Below, piece after piece: positions 42,651-54,912 of a DNA stretch of 64,000 nt. Below the pieces are notes generated by a model. The model was not told the origin of the DNA, ran no database searches, and saw nothing but the letters and a program-made list of their open reading frames with translations. Source of the DNA: Chrysogorgia sp. JL179-B06 (lineage: Eukaryota > Cnidaria > Anthozoa > Scleralcyonacea > Chrysogorgiidae); NCBI GenBank assembly GCA_035772405.1, contig JAYKKM010000057.1, forward strand, positions 814,001 to 878,000, in the 5' to 3' direction. Within the stretch, counting starts at the first letter, position 1, and each line of letters begins with the position of its first letter. The translations under genes were made by a program, and so were the position numbers.

Positions 42651-43258
42651 AACGATAAATAGATTCTGCTGCGCATCAGATCAAAAGTAATTAAATTCAT
42701 GAAATGATGACAGCATTTGGCATTAACTTGTAATTAATTAGGCTGATTGGTTTCTGGAGAAACGTGGATTGAATCCACCAAAAGTGCATTATTTCGATAA
42801 TTATTATATGACTTGTATTTTATTCGCAATTCAAATCTATCGTCCAGGGGTATACAACAACTCGACAAAGAAGCCAGCAAAATGCTTTTAATCTGATTAG
42901 GAAAAAATTACAAACAAGAAAACCTGTCAATCAAGTTTTAGCCAGAAGATATTTTAACTGCCTCGACAAAGAAAGTTCAAAGCAATGTGGAGCCTCAAAA
43001 ACATTACAAATGAACTGTAAAATGTATAAGAAATATGACACAAAAGTACGTTGTTTAAAGTTATGCGTCGCTACTGTCCATAACATAACTTATTCGAAAA
43101 GATCAATAGAGAAAAGATGTGTCCTATCGAGGTAAGCAGATCTTTTGGACAGGATCCGTTTTGCGTGAATTTCTATCGATTATTAAGCAATCGTTATATA
43201 GCGCATTGACGAATCCTTGTTTTTTTCTTTATTTTGTAGATTATTGATAGAAAAAAGC

Positions 43259-43731
43259 CTTAAAGAGTGAGTGTCAACCGTCGTGCATTGCGTGTTTGTG
43301 TTTATCTTTCCGTACGATAACAAAGTGTTTTGAAGTGCTTTGTTGCCAACTTGATGTGGTATAAATACTTCGGAAATTCGCCGAGTCTTTTCAGAAAACC
43401 CTACAGAGGCTTTCTTATTCATCCACAATCCAAATACATCGACTTGGAACCTGATTATTTGGTTTAAACCTCGTCACTTGGTCTTCCACGCTTAGCGTCA
43501 GTGAAGGCTGATATAATTCGAAACGAAAGTCAAGAAAACGTCGAGTTTTGTGAAAAATGCAGAAATAATTACTTTCTAAGGTATATCTTCTTTCAATTAA
43601 AAGACAAAATGAATAATTTATATCAAGGATTGGCAAGATATTTACGGATGCAGTTCACCAAGGGAATTTCGTGCTTCGAAAAATGGCCGACCGAGCGTGC
43701 AATGCGTCACGGTTGACACTCACTCTTTAAA
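43259..43731. mobile_element. short element with 33-bp inverted ends
   Basis: TAAAGAGTGAGTGTCAACCG at 43262 onward is inverted at 43697-43731 (CGGTTGACACTCACTCTTTA), and GTGCATTGCG/TGCAATGCGTC extends the match. There is about 405 bp between the arms and no coding sequence. The target duplication is not clear. Confidence 0.6.
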
Positions 43732-43885
43732 CAAAGTTAAAATTCACTTTGTAGGATATTTCAGTAATTTTGACGAATGGAGAGATGGAATAGTTAATGT
43801 CGAGAAATCTAGCCAAATTGGTTGTGTAATGCAACGATTTGAGCCAAGCATTGATTCCTTGCCTAGCCTCACTTCAACCAACTGA

Positions 43886-44860
43886 CGCACAAGCTTGTAC
43901 CGACTACATCCTATTGATCGAAGCTTGTGAAAATATTGTCTTTCCGTTGGGTGCCTACTAAAATGACCCTGGTCAGCTGGTGAAATGGTTCATTAGTCCT
44001 ATGTTAATAATGCATTCTCAATACGAAATGAAAATATGAAATCGAAATGTCTAAAAATCAAACATCTGCCAACTAAAATATAACGCTCAAATATTTTTTG
44101 GGTGGGTGTTGCACCCCCCTGTAGCTCCGGGCCTGACTGTCATAAGCTACACAAACTTTTTCAAGTTTGTTGATTTTGATGAACTGGCAAAGTGCAAGAT
44201 GATGTCTATAGGAACAGGACACACAAGTCTCAGGCTTTTGTGCACAAAATCTCTTTGAATTGTTCCCATCCTTCACTTTTTCCAACTTATTTCAAAATTT
44301 AAAAGCTTGGATCCAGTCCTGTTTCATTCAGTGACAGTGCCCCTTTAATAGTGAGTACTTTTAACCTCTGGCTTTCAGTCCTGAATTTTCAAATTAGTAT
44401 CGCTGAACTTGATGATTGCCTTGATTCCCCGCTGGTAACATCAAACCAGGTTGTATTTTAATGACACCAATTACAATGAATTAACCCCATAACTGTGATA
44501 TTACTTTACGTATCACCTACAGATCCAAGTATTTTGCTTCAGAGTTTTGTACCAACTACAGTACTGTACTGTAAACAAAACAATTTCATATCAAAAGTAA
44601 CCCAACATGCAAGCAATCCAGTACAATGCTGATCTCCAACTGTCATCAGACACATGTATGCTATGCGTACCTATGTTTACAAGCGTATCAGATGACAGAT
44701 CTTTATTACTGTCCTGATGGTAATCTGCAATATTGTGATTCCATAAGCTTTCATTTTCTTGGTAGAAAGTAATCAGGGTTTCTGATATATAAATAACAAT
44801 CAACATATGATTTGGATAATAGTGGTTGACTCGTTCAGAATATAATAATTATATTCTCAA
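43886..44860. other. unassigned stretch
   Basis: No supported gene or repeat. Short frames here look like chance. Confidence 0.4.
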
Positions 44861-44865
44861 CCAGT

Positions 44866-45270
44866 TTAGGTGGATAATAAATTTAGGTGAATACAAATTT
44901 TTTGTAATTTACCTGTATCTTCGGTTGTCCATGTTTTAACATGTTCTCCAGCCACTCCCGCATTGATGGACTCTCGTAAGAACGACATATCATCCCAATA
45001 TATCCACTTTATAACTTCACCAGTAGGTTTTTTCATATATCTTAGCAGAGAGCTTCTTAAATTATGCCATCTGTTCTTGATATCATCCAAGGTTCAAGGT
45101 GAAGTAGACTTTCTAGTTCCGCCAACAAAGGTGAACGCATTTACTTTATAAGCGTATGGTCTTTGAGGTTTTTATCCCACAGTAAATGATTTTCTTTGTA
45201 ATGTTGAATAAGCATTCTTGTCACGTTTTCACTCCACGATTTATCGACATCCACGTTATCAGCAGCAATT
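44866..45270 (-). pseudogene. MADF-type DNA-binding domain
   Basis: The minus strand holds the two halves of a MADF (Myb/SANT-like) domain in different frames. About 45260-45170 reads WSENVTRMLIQHYKENHLLW. 45090-44866 reads DDIKNRWHNLRSSLLRYMKK and WIYWDDMSFLRESI. MADF domains occur in host transcription factors and as accessory proteins of Harbinger elements. The split and a missing middle suggest decay or an intron. Confidence 0.5.
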
Positions 45271-45659
45271 TTGAAACTTAACCCGGAGCTTCACCCTGAT
45301 TTTGTTTCAAAATCGACAACGGTTTAACATTGTTAAATTTCAAGGGTTTTAAGCCCAACAAAGGCAAAATATATACTTTTTCAAAACTACAGGCCATATG
45401 CTACATATTGGAACAAATTTTTTTTACAATAATCTATTAATTTATATTTCATATACTACATAGCCCCCACCATATTATCTAATGCACTATTGCACGTATC
45501 CAAGTGAAACTGCCACAACTAAAGGTTTGAATGTCAAACTGTCTCTAGCCATTTTCTCCTGATTGATTGCCGTTGCTATGGCAACGCCAAAAACAGTTGG
45601 TAAATACATTTTTTGTCATAACTTGTGTTTGAAATACAATATCAAAAAGTAACTACCAA

Positions 45660-45895
45660 GCTAACACACAACGTTGTCACAACGTTGCAGGAAGGTTGTG
45701 GTTAGGTTAGGTCAGACCTAACATCAAGATAACGTTATCACGATGTTAGGTAACAATGTTCAGGCGACGTTGGAATGCAACGTCATATCTCAACATTTGA
45801 ACAACGTTGTTGAAACGTTGAGCTAACCTCTCAACACAACGTTATATTGAAACGTTCGCACGACGTTTAGGTAACGTTGCAACTACAAAACATGC
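45660..45895. repeat. AACGTTG-rich repeat
   Basis: The octamer core AACGTTG/CAACGTT and variants occur about a dozen times in 230 bases, in both orientations (for example ACGTTGTCACAACGTTGCAG, CAACGTTGTTGAAACGTTG). GTTAGGT / ACCTAAC units lie between. It is not a simple tandem array. Similar AACGTTG-rich patches are, as far as I recall, common in some cnidarian genomes. Confidence 0.6.
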
Positions 45896-45899
45896 AATC

Positions 45900-47285
45900 T
45901 TGAAATTAAATATCCTAATCGGAATACAATACCTAGCCTGCTCGCAGCCCGAAATTTCTAATGCAGGCTTCCCTGATCAACATGAATTGACGAAGGGCCT
46001 ACGCTTTTTTCTGCAGTGCACCAACCTTCATCATGCATGTCATTACTTAAGTTAGTAGCTACTGAAATTCAACAATATTTTCATAGTATTTGTTAATAAT
46101 ATAAGTTCGTCAACAGCCAAGGAGCTCGAGTTGGCATGTTGACGTTCTTCTTTTTCATACATATTTATTGGGTCAAATAGGTCGCGAGCATTCTCTTACT
46201 TGGCACAAAATCTTTACGATACTTCTCGATTGCCATTCTGACTTGAATTTTCGCGCCGTATCGTAGTTATTCCGTTAAATTTATTGATATATAGGGGCCT
46301 TCATGAAACAAGTGGAATTAAATAAAGCCTCATCTTGCTTAGTCTCCTTCGCAGCCGCTCTTAGGGAGACTTCATCTTGCCTCAGCGGATCAAAATTCGT
46401 GAATTATGATTGGTCGAAAAATTGGTCGATCGGAGCTGTTGTTCAATGACTGTGTTTCTAAATTTGGCCGCAAAGACGTCACAAAAGAACTCGGGAAGCC
46501 TGGTACTTAACTCTTCTGAATATGCGCAGAGGGGATCCAAACATTGTTGACACGTTGTTCGTGCGTTGGAGAGGATTGTGTTTAGCTGTTAAATCGAACT
46601 AATTTTACCTCGTTCTTCGATATTTTGATTGATCTAAAGGTGAGTTGTAACATGTATATGCTTATTATTAGTTATGCCAAGGTAAACATGTATAAACATC
46701 GATGCCATTAGTTGAATATAAATACAGTGTTCGAAATTAGCGGCTGTCCTATTGTTTACTTGGGCAACTAAAATTTGGCACTTGGTAGCCCTTCAGGCAA
46801 CCCAATTTCATGTGATTTCATGTACCACTTTAAACATAGAAAGATTTTAGCTGTCTGTGATGATCGAAGAACTTTCGTTCCAAGCGAACTAGCGAGTTTT
46901 TGTTTTCGCGACCACTTCCCTCCCTATTTTTCAAATTTCTACAGTGTCATAATTGCTTTTATTTATTTAGTATATTCTCAGTGTAGTCAGTGACTCAGCA
47001 GTCAGTGCTACTTTGGCGGTATATGTACTTCATCTTGCAGGATATACCGAACCCATACCACTAAACAAGAGATTAAGGGGAATTTTGTCACTTAAAATAA
47101 CCGCTAATCCCAAAACAACTTAGATCCTAAACCACCGCCTAATGAGTTTTCTATCCTTAATCACCACTGTGAAGTACGCCATCGATTCAGCCTTCGATTC
47201 AGCCGTCGATTCAGCGGTGGATTCAGCGGGTAGCCATCCGTGTGAACCTGACTGCTGTTTGGGCAGACGATACGCTTCGACTTTA
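45900..47285. other. unassigned stretch
   Basis: No supported coding region. GATTCAGCCTTCGATTCAGCCGTCGATTCAG at 47183-47230 is a short 12-base tandem repeat, from which one unit at a time can be read (GATTCAGC). Confidence 0.4.
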
Positions 47286-47289
47286 TAAA

Positions 47290-49385
47290 AGTACTATTTT
47301 CTATGGCGCTATTCTATATGATTTCTTTAAATTTAAATATGTTGTAGAGAATTTAATGCTCTTCCTAACGGTAGTAGTCGCTTAACTCGATCGTGCCTAA
47401 GGAAGATTCACGCGAACGTTAAACATGAACAGCGCTTCAAGTATCGAGAAACGGCGCTATAATTGGTATAGTGTATAATTTGTTGTTTCCAACAACTCAG
47501 ATAAAATTACTATTTTCTCGGGCGCTATTCTATACGTTTTTTTTAAATTTACATATGTTGCACAGAATTTAATGGTCTTTCTAACGGTAGTAGTTACATG
47601 ACTGGCACGGGCCTAAGAAAGATTCACGCGATCGTTAAACATGACTGGCTTTTCATATTTTTAATATGTTGCACAGAATTTAATGGTCTTTCTAATGGTA
47701 GTAGTTTCTTGACTGGCACGGGCTTAAGAAAGATTCACGTGATCGTTAAACATGACGCCCTTTTGGTCTCGCTAATTGGTAGGCCGGAATTTGTCATTTC
47801 CGACTAACTCATATAAAATTACTATTTTCTCGCGCGGTATTCTATACGATTTTTTTAAATTTACATATGTTGCGCAGAATTTAATGGTCTTTCTAATGGT
47901 AGTAGTTTCTTGACTGGCGTGGGCTTAAGAAAGATTCACGTGATCGTTAAACATGACGCCCTTTTGGTCTCGGGCAACAGCGCTAATTGGTAGGCCGGAA
48001 TTTGTCATTTCCGACTAACTCATATAACATTACTATTTTCTCGCGCGCTATTCTATACGATTTTTTTAAATTTCGATATGTTGTACAGAATTTAATGGTC
48101 TTTCGAATGGTAGTAGTTTCTTGACTGGCGCGGGCCTAAGAAAGATTCACGCGAACGTTAAACATGACCGGCTTTTGGTCTCGGGCAAGAGCGCTAATTG
48201 GTATATACCTGTAGCTGGAATTTGTTATTTCCGACAACTCAGATAAAATTACTATTTTCTCGCGCGCTATTCTATACGATTTTTTTAAATTTACATATGT
48301 TGCACACAATTTAATGGTCTTTGTAATGGTAGTAGTTTCTTGACTGGCGCGGGCTTAAGAAAGATTAGATTCACGTGAATAACGTGATCGTTAAACATGA
48401 CGCCCTTTTGGTCTCGGGCAACAGCGCTAATTGGTAGGCCGGAATTTGTTATTTTCGACTAACTCATATAAAATTACTATTTTCTCGCGCGGTATTCTAT
48501 ACGATTTTGTTAAATTTACATATGTTGCACAGAATTTAATGGTCTTTCTAATGGTAGTAGTTTCTTGACTGGCGCGGGCCTAAGAAAGATTCACGCGATC
48601 GTTAAACATGACGGTCTTTTGGTCTCGGGCAAGAGCGGTAATTGGTATTTCGACTAACTCATATAAAATTACCATTTTCTCAGGCGCTATTCTATACGAT
48701 TTTTTTAAATTTACATATGTTGCACAGAATTTAATGGTCTTTCTAACGGTAGTAGTCGCTTGACTGGTGCGGGCTTCAGAAAGATTCACGCGATCGTTAA
48801 ACATGACCGGCTTTTCATGGTCTCGGGCAACAGCGCTAATTGGTAGGCCGGAATTTGTTATTTCCGACTAAGGGCATGTTTATATGATCCCGGTATACCG
48901 GGATGTCCCGGTTGCCCGAGACGTTTTCATCCCCTGTTTATATGATCTCGGTACACCGGGATGTCTCGGGTGACCAGGATGCGTGAAAATGTTGATAATA
49001 ATTGATAATAATTTCTCAATGAAACAAAAAATAATTTTATTCGCATAAAAAGCATCCCAACGAATGTTTTTTTCATTTTGTCACTTTTTGGATATTTTAC
49101 CGGGTTCAGACAACGTTTTAAATTTCAATTCACTTTATCCCGGTGTACCGGGATCTCGGTTGCTTCAACCGGGATCCCGGTCAAGCGGGATGTCCCGGTC
49201 TCCATACAAACACAACTGCGAAAATAACAGTAAATTATATACAAGCCGAGATCCCGGTATACCGGGACGTCCCAGTGTACCGGGATCATATAAACATGCC
49301 CTAACTCATATAAAATTACTATTTTCTCGCGCGCTATTCTATACGATTTTTTACATTTACATATGTTGTACAGAATTTAATGTCA
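47290..49385. repeat. satellite array, about 215-bp unit, roughly 8-9 copies
   Basis: The unit contains TTACTATTTTCTCGCGCGC, ATACGATTTTTTTAAATTT, ATGTTGCACAGAATTTAATG, GGTAGTAGTTTCTTGACTGG, AAGATTCACG and GGTAGGCCGGAATTTG. TTACTATTTTCTC recurs at about 47294, 47510, 47817, 48034, 48249, 48475, 48670 and 49314, giving periods of 195-226 bases. Some units are truncated or shuffled (47600-47800). One unit is split by the element at 48872-49301. Confidence 0.85.
48872..49301. mobile_element. 430-bp TAA-flanked inverted-repeat element
   Basis: The ends GGGCATGTTTATATGATCCC and GGGATCATATAAACATGCCC are perfect inverse repeats, flanked by TAA on both sides (48869-48871, 49302-49304). The neighbouring satellite units read GACTAACTCATAT without the element, which proves insertion at TAA. 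The interior is filled with CCGGGAT(C/G)TCCCGGT-like sub-repeats. Related ends to 5520-6416. Harbinger-type by target length. Confidence 0.85.
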
Positions 49386-49389
49386 TGCG

Positions 49390-50370
49390 AAGCAGGTGTG
49401 GCGCCACAGGGAGGCAGGAGGGGAACCTTCCCTTTCGTGGAAAAATTAGAGGGAGGGAACGAGCTGAAGGAAAAAAGGAGAAAAAAGTTTAAAAGTTCAT
49501 CTTTTGTTTTCTTAGAATTGTAAAAACATTTTTTGCATTAACAAACGTTAATTTTCGCTAAACAACGTCTGTTGTGACTATTCTTGCTAATAAAGACTTC
49601 TATTAAATGTAATCAACATTCATCTCATATATATAATATATAATATAAAATACAGGAACTGTTGAAGTGGTTCGATAGGGAAATTGAACATTTTCGATAT
49701 CTTTTTTAAGGACACTAAACAATATATTTTCAAAAGTTTATTTTATGGAAAAGTAACATTCACTAAACAAAATTGGTGTACACAAGCATGAATTACACAT
49801 GAACTATAGACTTATATATATAAATAAATATCTATAAAATTTATAGCATATATATAAATAATATAAATATAAATAAAATTATTTATAAAATTTATATATA
49901 TAAAATTATATAAAATGTATTATATGTCGAATTTATTGTTTTCGATAAATATTGGGTTCTTTATCCAGCCACCCCAATGAAAAGATTAACATTATAAAAC
50001 TATTTTACACTACATAAAACGCTTATTATAGTTCAAATTAAAGCCCTGTTAGCGGCGGGATAAAACTATTCCCACATTGATTAGTCCTATATATCTTGAT
50101 AGTTTGTATACCGTAGGCAAAGCGCTGGGCTATGTGTTGCGCTGCATGGATTGGGAGGTTTTTATGGGATGACTCAATTCACATTTGAGGGAAAAGGCGT
50201 TGACATGTACAGTAGCAAAACCGTCTGAGAATATTTTTATCCCATCGCAACTAAAAATATCAAATGATTTAACATTTTGGCATTAATTATCAGTTTCTTT
50301 ATATCTTGTGTATTTGATTGGCTAATTACAAATTACGTCATCCTTTCAACTGACGTCATCACGTAGAGGC
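49390..50370. other. non-coding stretch, AT-rich
   Basis: 49795-49930 is an AT-only run of TATATAAATAAAT-like sequence. No gene was supported. Confidence 0.45.
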
Positions 50371-50512
50371 GGGTTTACACACTGCGATTAATCTAGCCGA
50401 TTTATGATTTAGATGGCTATCAGCAGAATGATTTGTGTGCTCACAATCGCTACAGCTTACTTACCATGCATCTAAACCAGATATCCGCCGGATTATTTGC
50501 AGTGTGTAAACG
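50371..50512. mobile_element. 140-bp MITE
   Basis: GGTTTACACACTGCGATTAAT is inverted at the other end (ATTATTTGCAGTGTGTAAAC), and internal blocks (TAGATG, GCAT(C)TA) are also paired. No ORF. Confidence 0.55.
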
Positions 50513-51173
50513 TACATTTATACTCGAGTGAAGGCTCAGCTCGAAACATCCGTATTTAGTTTTAAAAAACCTCAGCAGTTCACCGTCTTTTTACATTACT
50601 ATATCTGGACACTTCAGGCGGATTTCGCTTCAGTAATTTTTGTTGCCACATGATCGATATTTTGCGTAAAACATGACTCACTCGACTATATCTTCATCTT
50701 TATGCTGTGTAACCGAAATAATAATAATAATAGTCTTTTTTAATAAATGCTCCAAACAAACGTTAAAGCTTACATGAGTATAGAATATAAAATATTAGGT
50801 TAGAAATTTAAATGTCCATCTAATATATATAGCACATTTAATACATATGTATGTATATAATTACTATTAAAATGTGTAAAGTCTCCTATTAATAAAATAG
50901 CGATCGCAAAAGGTCGGTCGGGCAACAAAAAAACACTGAATGATAATTCGCCATAAATAAGTAAAATGCGGGTGGATCTAGCAATGGGAAGTGTTCTATG
51001 GATTCCGGCATTTATCTGTTTAGAATGTGAGATGAGCACGAGACCTGAGTCTGTTCCTTTGGCGTCTGCATGTGAGGAAGTTAGCTAACCAGTTGCTAAG
51101 AACCGGGTTTGTTCTCGATCGAGGTTGAGCCGTTGAGCTGGTTTAACAATAAGCAGTTAAGAAACAATCGGCT

Positions 51174-51701
51174 TTGGAAAGTCTAGCATTCCAATTCGCA
51201 CAGAAGTTCCACAGCTATATCCAAGGTGTTAGGAACCTCGTCAGCAGGCATATAGGAGAACAGTTAAATGGGAGAGTATTCTCTAAAGCAATGAACTTGT
51301 TATTGAATAAATTGATGAAGCAGCTTCCAAGTGCTTTTTTTTCTAAATTCGCATTTTTAATCACCACATGCAATTTTATCAAGCTTCTATATCGGTTGAA
51401 AGTTCCCTTCATCGGTATAATCACAGACCACTCTGTTCAGATAGAGGTTTGGCAAGATTATGTTGGGATAGATATGCGTTCATCAATATTGACACCAAAG
51501 TTTACTTTTAAGCCTCTCTTCCATGCACATAATTATGAACTTTATGTAACTTTTGTTCTTTCACCCAGTAATTACAAGCGTAAATGCAGACTCCTTTTAA
51601 CTCCAAGCTTTCGTTCACAGAATTCTTTAGAGATCAGAAGTCTTAGCAGCTGTCGGATACAGACACTGTCACTCTTGTTGTTACACTGGATTAATTTCTA
51701 A
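51174..51701 (+). CDS. hypothetical ORF, 175 aa
   Basis: A long frame with no recognised domain. The N-terminal half is plausibly helical (FAQKFHSYIQGVRNLVSRHI, NLLLNKLMKQLPSAFFSK). The second half looks less protein-like. It could be an exon of a host gene or a decayed transposon piece. There are no clear neighbours. Confidence 0.25.
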   Translation: MESLAFQFAQKFHSYIQGVRNLVSRHIGEQLNGRVFSKAMNLLLNKLMKQLPSAFFSKFAFLITTCNFIKLLYRLKVPFIGIITDHSVQIEVWQDYVGIDMRSSILTPKFTFKPLFHAHNYELYVTFVLSPSNYKRKCRLLLTPSFRSQNSLEIRSLSSCRIQTLSLLLLHWINF

Positions 51702-51704
51702 AGT

Positions 51705-53100
51705 TCCAACTAATTCTGTGCCAAGCTGCAATAAAGAAATCGAAAAGCAAGTAAATTATTAAAACTACAGAAAATATTTCTTAAGATCAATAATTATATT
51801 ATCCTAATTCTGATACTTATGACACATTGTTACAAATTGTTATCCTAAATCGGCTTATTAGTTACAACTCACACTATGCACATTACTAATCGTGAAGCAT
51901 GTTTTGTATTCACGTATAGCATGCATGCCGGCCATATACCGTGACATAGTCGTCCATGGCATAACCATAACCATTAATCAGGCCCTGATCAACTGTCTTT
52001 ATTGGTACAAATGTACATCTTTGTCTTCATTTAATGTCGACACATTGTACACTATGAATACCTTTGACATGTCTCACTGACTCAGTATGTCCATGCACTG
52101 ATTAAAGAGAAAACAACGTCTTTGTAAACCGTCCTCACAACTACAAAGAAGAATATGGTGTAATGTTAATATAGGGCAAAGTACAATAATTATGAAATAA
52201 AAATGTTGCAGCAATGTGAAGCTAAAAATACCATGGGAAGATTGTTCCTATGATGTGAGGGCGTTGAATTTTGCTACAATTCAGCAAGCATAGGCGTAAC
52301 ACCAGTGTAATAATGAACAATGCTATATGGAAACACAGCAATGTATATTATTTATTAGCGATAAAAATAAATGTGGTTTTCTGCAGATTGTCGTTCGCTA
52401 TTGCAATTGTCACCATTAAAACAAACAAGGAATGGGATACTGGTTTAGTAAATTATATATAGAACTCAGAATATTAGCATATACATCCTGTAAGACACGA
52501 AGATGAAAATTGGTATACACGAGCGCAATTTGACGATAATTAAGTTAAAATAGAATGTCATATGTATGGTTTCCCTGAAATATTGATGTTTACATCTGAT
52601 ATCGTCAGCTTTAGCTTACTTACCTGGTTTTCATATCCAAGACTGAATTGATAACAGACACTCCAACTGAATGACTTAAATGCTCGTCCAACTAAATAAC
52701 TTAAATAACTACAATGTTTTTTATAATAATTAAGTTGATATTATACTATTATTATATGGCACAAGCTACTTCCGGTGAATTTGCGTACTCTGATTGGCTG
52801 AGACACGTCACGTGCCGGTCCGTTATTTCCCCTAATGGTCCGGATTACGGATTTTGTCAGCCATTTTGTTTACAAAGGAGCGAACAACGATAGGAAACTT
52901 TGAAAAACAGCAAAAATTGAACGAATTTCGTAAATTAAGCACTAAATCATGTACGAGTCGGACGATGAACAATCTGAATGAGAGTCTTACTATCATGAAA
53001 GCAATAGAAGAACAAGAACAAGATTGAAAATAACGATTCTGTCACTCAAAACGTATGTAAAGTATGTTGTTTAAAAAATCCATGCCATATAATAAACCTC
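51705..53100. other. unassigned stretch
   Basis: No supported gene. A CpG-containing patch at 52760-52880 (GATTGGCTGAGACACGTCACG) looks like part of a short repeat element. Confidence 0.4.
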
Positions 53101-53102
53101 TT

Positions 53103-53218
53103 ATTAACCTCGACCGCTTGGTCATTACTGGAAAATATGAGACCTGTCTACTGTCAATACCTCGGTCTGATATTTTCCCGTAATGACCGCGCTCTCAGTT
53201 AATAAGAAGTTATTAATG
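53103..53218. repeat. foldback repeat of about 115 bp
   Basis: TTATTAACCTCGACCGC, GGTCATTACTGGAAAATATG and GAGACC are inverted as GGTCTGATATTTTCCCGTAATGACCGCG and AGTTAATAA. The loop is about 20 bases. Non-coding. Confidence 0.65.
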
Positions 53219-53883
53219 CAGATTTAGAAATAAGTATTGAGCCTCGTGTCTATACGTCGGATTTCTGCTACAATGGCGCTGATATTTAAGATTACATACA
53301 TTCGTCAATATTTTGTTCGTTTCTTTTACGAATGAATCATTGGCATATTGATTTGTATTTCGTCAAAAGTAATCAGTTTCAATTATTGCTTATTCAGTGG
53401 ATCGATTTTAATAAAATAGTGTCTATTGTATTTGTATTACAAATTTGGTAGTTTACGGTTTTCGGAATATTTCATGTGCCGAATATACTGTATAAATTTT
53501 GCACATATTGGTTGACTTCTAATATTTTTTGTTCGAAGAAATGTAATCTCAAAAATATTACAAACATCTTATTTTTGGTTATGCCATGTTTGTAAGATGA
53601 TTGTAATAATCGTAATCCAGACAATCGCGCCAGGTCATACCCTTCCGCTGCAACGGCGCCTCAAATGGTTTTCTAATTATTTCCACCTGATAGCTCATAA
53701 AACCAAAAGAAAAACGTCTCTTCACGCGATAAAAGTCGCCAGTGGAAACCGGTTTAAAAGTAGACTGTTCACGAGTACGTGTCGACCTGTTGCGCAAGTC
53801 ATTTTCCTTTCAGGCTGCGTTGTGTCATTCCCGCTGCCAGTTGCGCAATCCGACAAAAACTATTTAGAGTTTTCTACTCGCTA

Positions 53884-54671
53884 TCACCCTCGACATACAT
53901 ACGTTCCTATTGTGTCGCGGGTTAACTTAAAGTTGTACGTCTGTTCCGAGGATACAATTTTACTGTCAAATACCCACCTAAACGTTTTCAGACGAGCTCC
54001 ACAAGCTTTGCATCGCAATACCACTCTTTGGCCTAGCTGCTGTTTGTAGCGAGTAGGTATGCTACATTCTCGCACGCCCTTCTCTACTTGGGAAATTTCT
54101 TTCGAAGGTTTATGTGTTTCATTTTTGAACAACTCCATTGCCATCGTCCTCGTTAGTTCTATTATGCTGTCTCTCTCTGGCTTGATATTTAGTAACGCTA
54201 GTTTCGAACTCGCGTACATTAGTATATATACACCACAGCTGAGTAATCTTTCTGTGATGGAAATGTACTTTCCCAAGATACGTCAAATGCGCTAACGAGA
54301 CGCCTTGATGCAACATCTACCTCGTATGATCTGAATTCATAAAGCTGATTAAAATAAAATTTGATTAGTTTGATCGCTGTTGCATTTTGTATACCCCGAT
54401 TCATTGGATCATAATAATAAATCGTTCGTTTCCAAACATCCATGTACACAATGCACCAATGTTGGCTATTAATGGGGATCACAAGACAATCATACGATTC
54501 AAAAATCTTGTCACGGTGGAATCTTGATATTATTCTGTAGAAACTCTTTTCGTTTCGTTGTGATAAAACAATTCTGCGTAAATAGGGAAAAAAATTACAA
54601 TTGAATGCATACATCTGTATGCCCTTCAATGACGACGTTTTCGATAGTAATAACAAGTATGCGTCGACCAC
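53884..54671 (-). pseudogene. Ulp1/C48-type cysteine protease with Cys-rich tail
   Basis: This is the SUMO-protease-type fold. The frame 54671-54219 has LVIPINSQHWCIVYMDVWKR, with the catalytic His71, and YYYDPMNRG, with the candidate Asp88. The catalytic Cys block (SCGVYILMYAS) is in the other frame (54276-53884), so one frame change near 54230-54240 breaks the gene at the active site. The tail has a Cys pair (VVLRCKACGARL) and TYVCRG. It lies immediately downstream of the USP gene on the same strand, at the 3' end of a transposase locus. Confidence 0.75.
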
Positions 54672-54912
54672 ATTATCATTAAGCCATCCGGGATGTTCTA
54701 ATCTGTAACTGTCATTACTGGAAACTCTAGAGTCTTGAAATCTCTACCATGTAGATCATAGCCAGCATCGCTAAACTTACAAATTGTCAAATCTTTGCAA
54801 GAAATATCCCATAGATGTTCTATTTCATCGTTAGTCTGGCGTATTTTATTGCCTTCAGATTTTCGCTGATTAACATTTCCTAATTTTTTAGTTCGTAATT
54901 TTTTTGTCGTTT

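Noticed and set aside
42740..42775. Second tRNA-like arm (GTGGATTGAATCCAC)
   Set aside because: Only a short self-complementary block is present, with no A-box or acceptor stem around it.
47290..49385. Possible CRISPR array
   Set aside because: The repeats are about 215 bases with no short spacers; this is a eukaryotic satellite in an animal genome.
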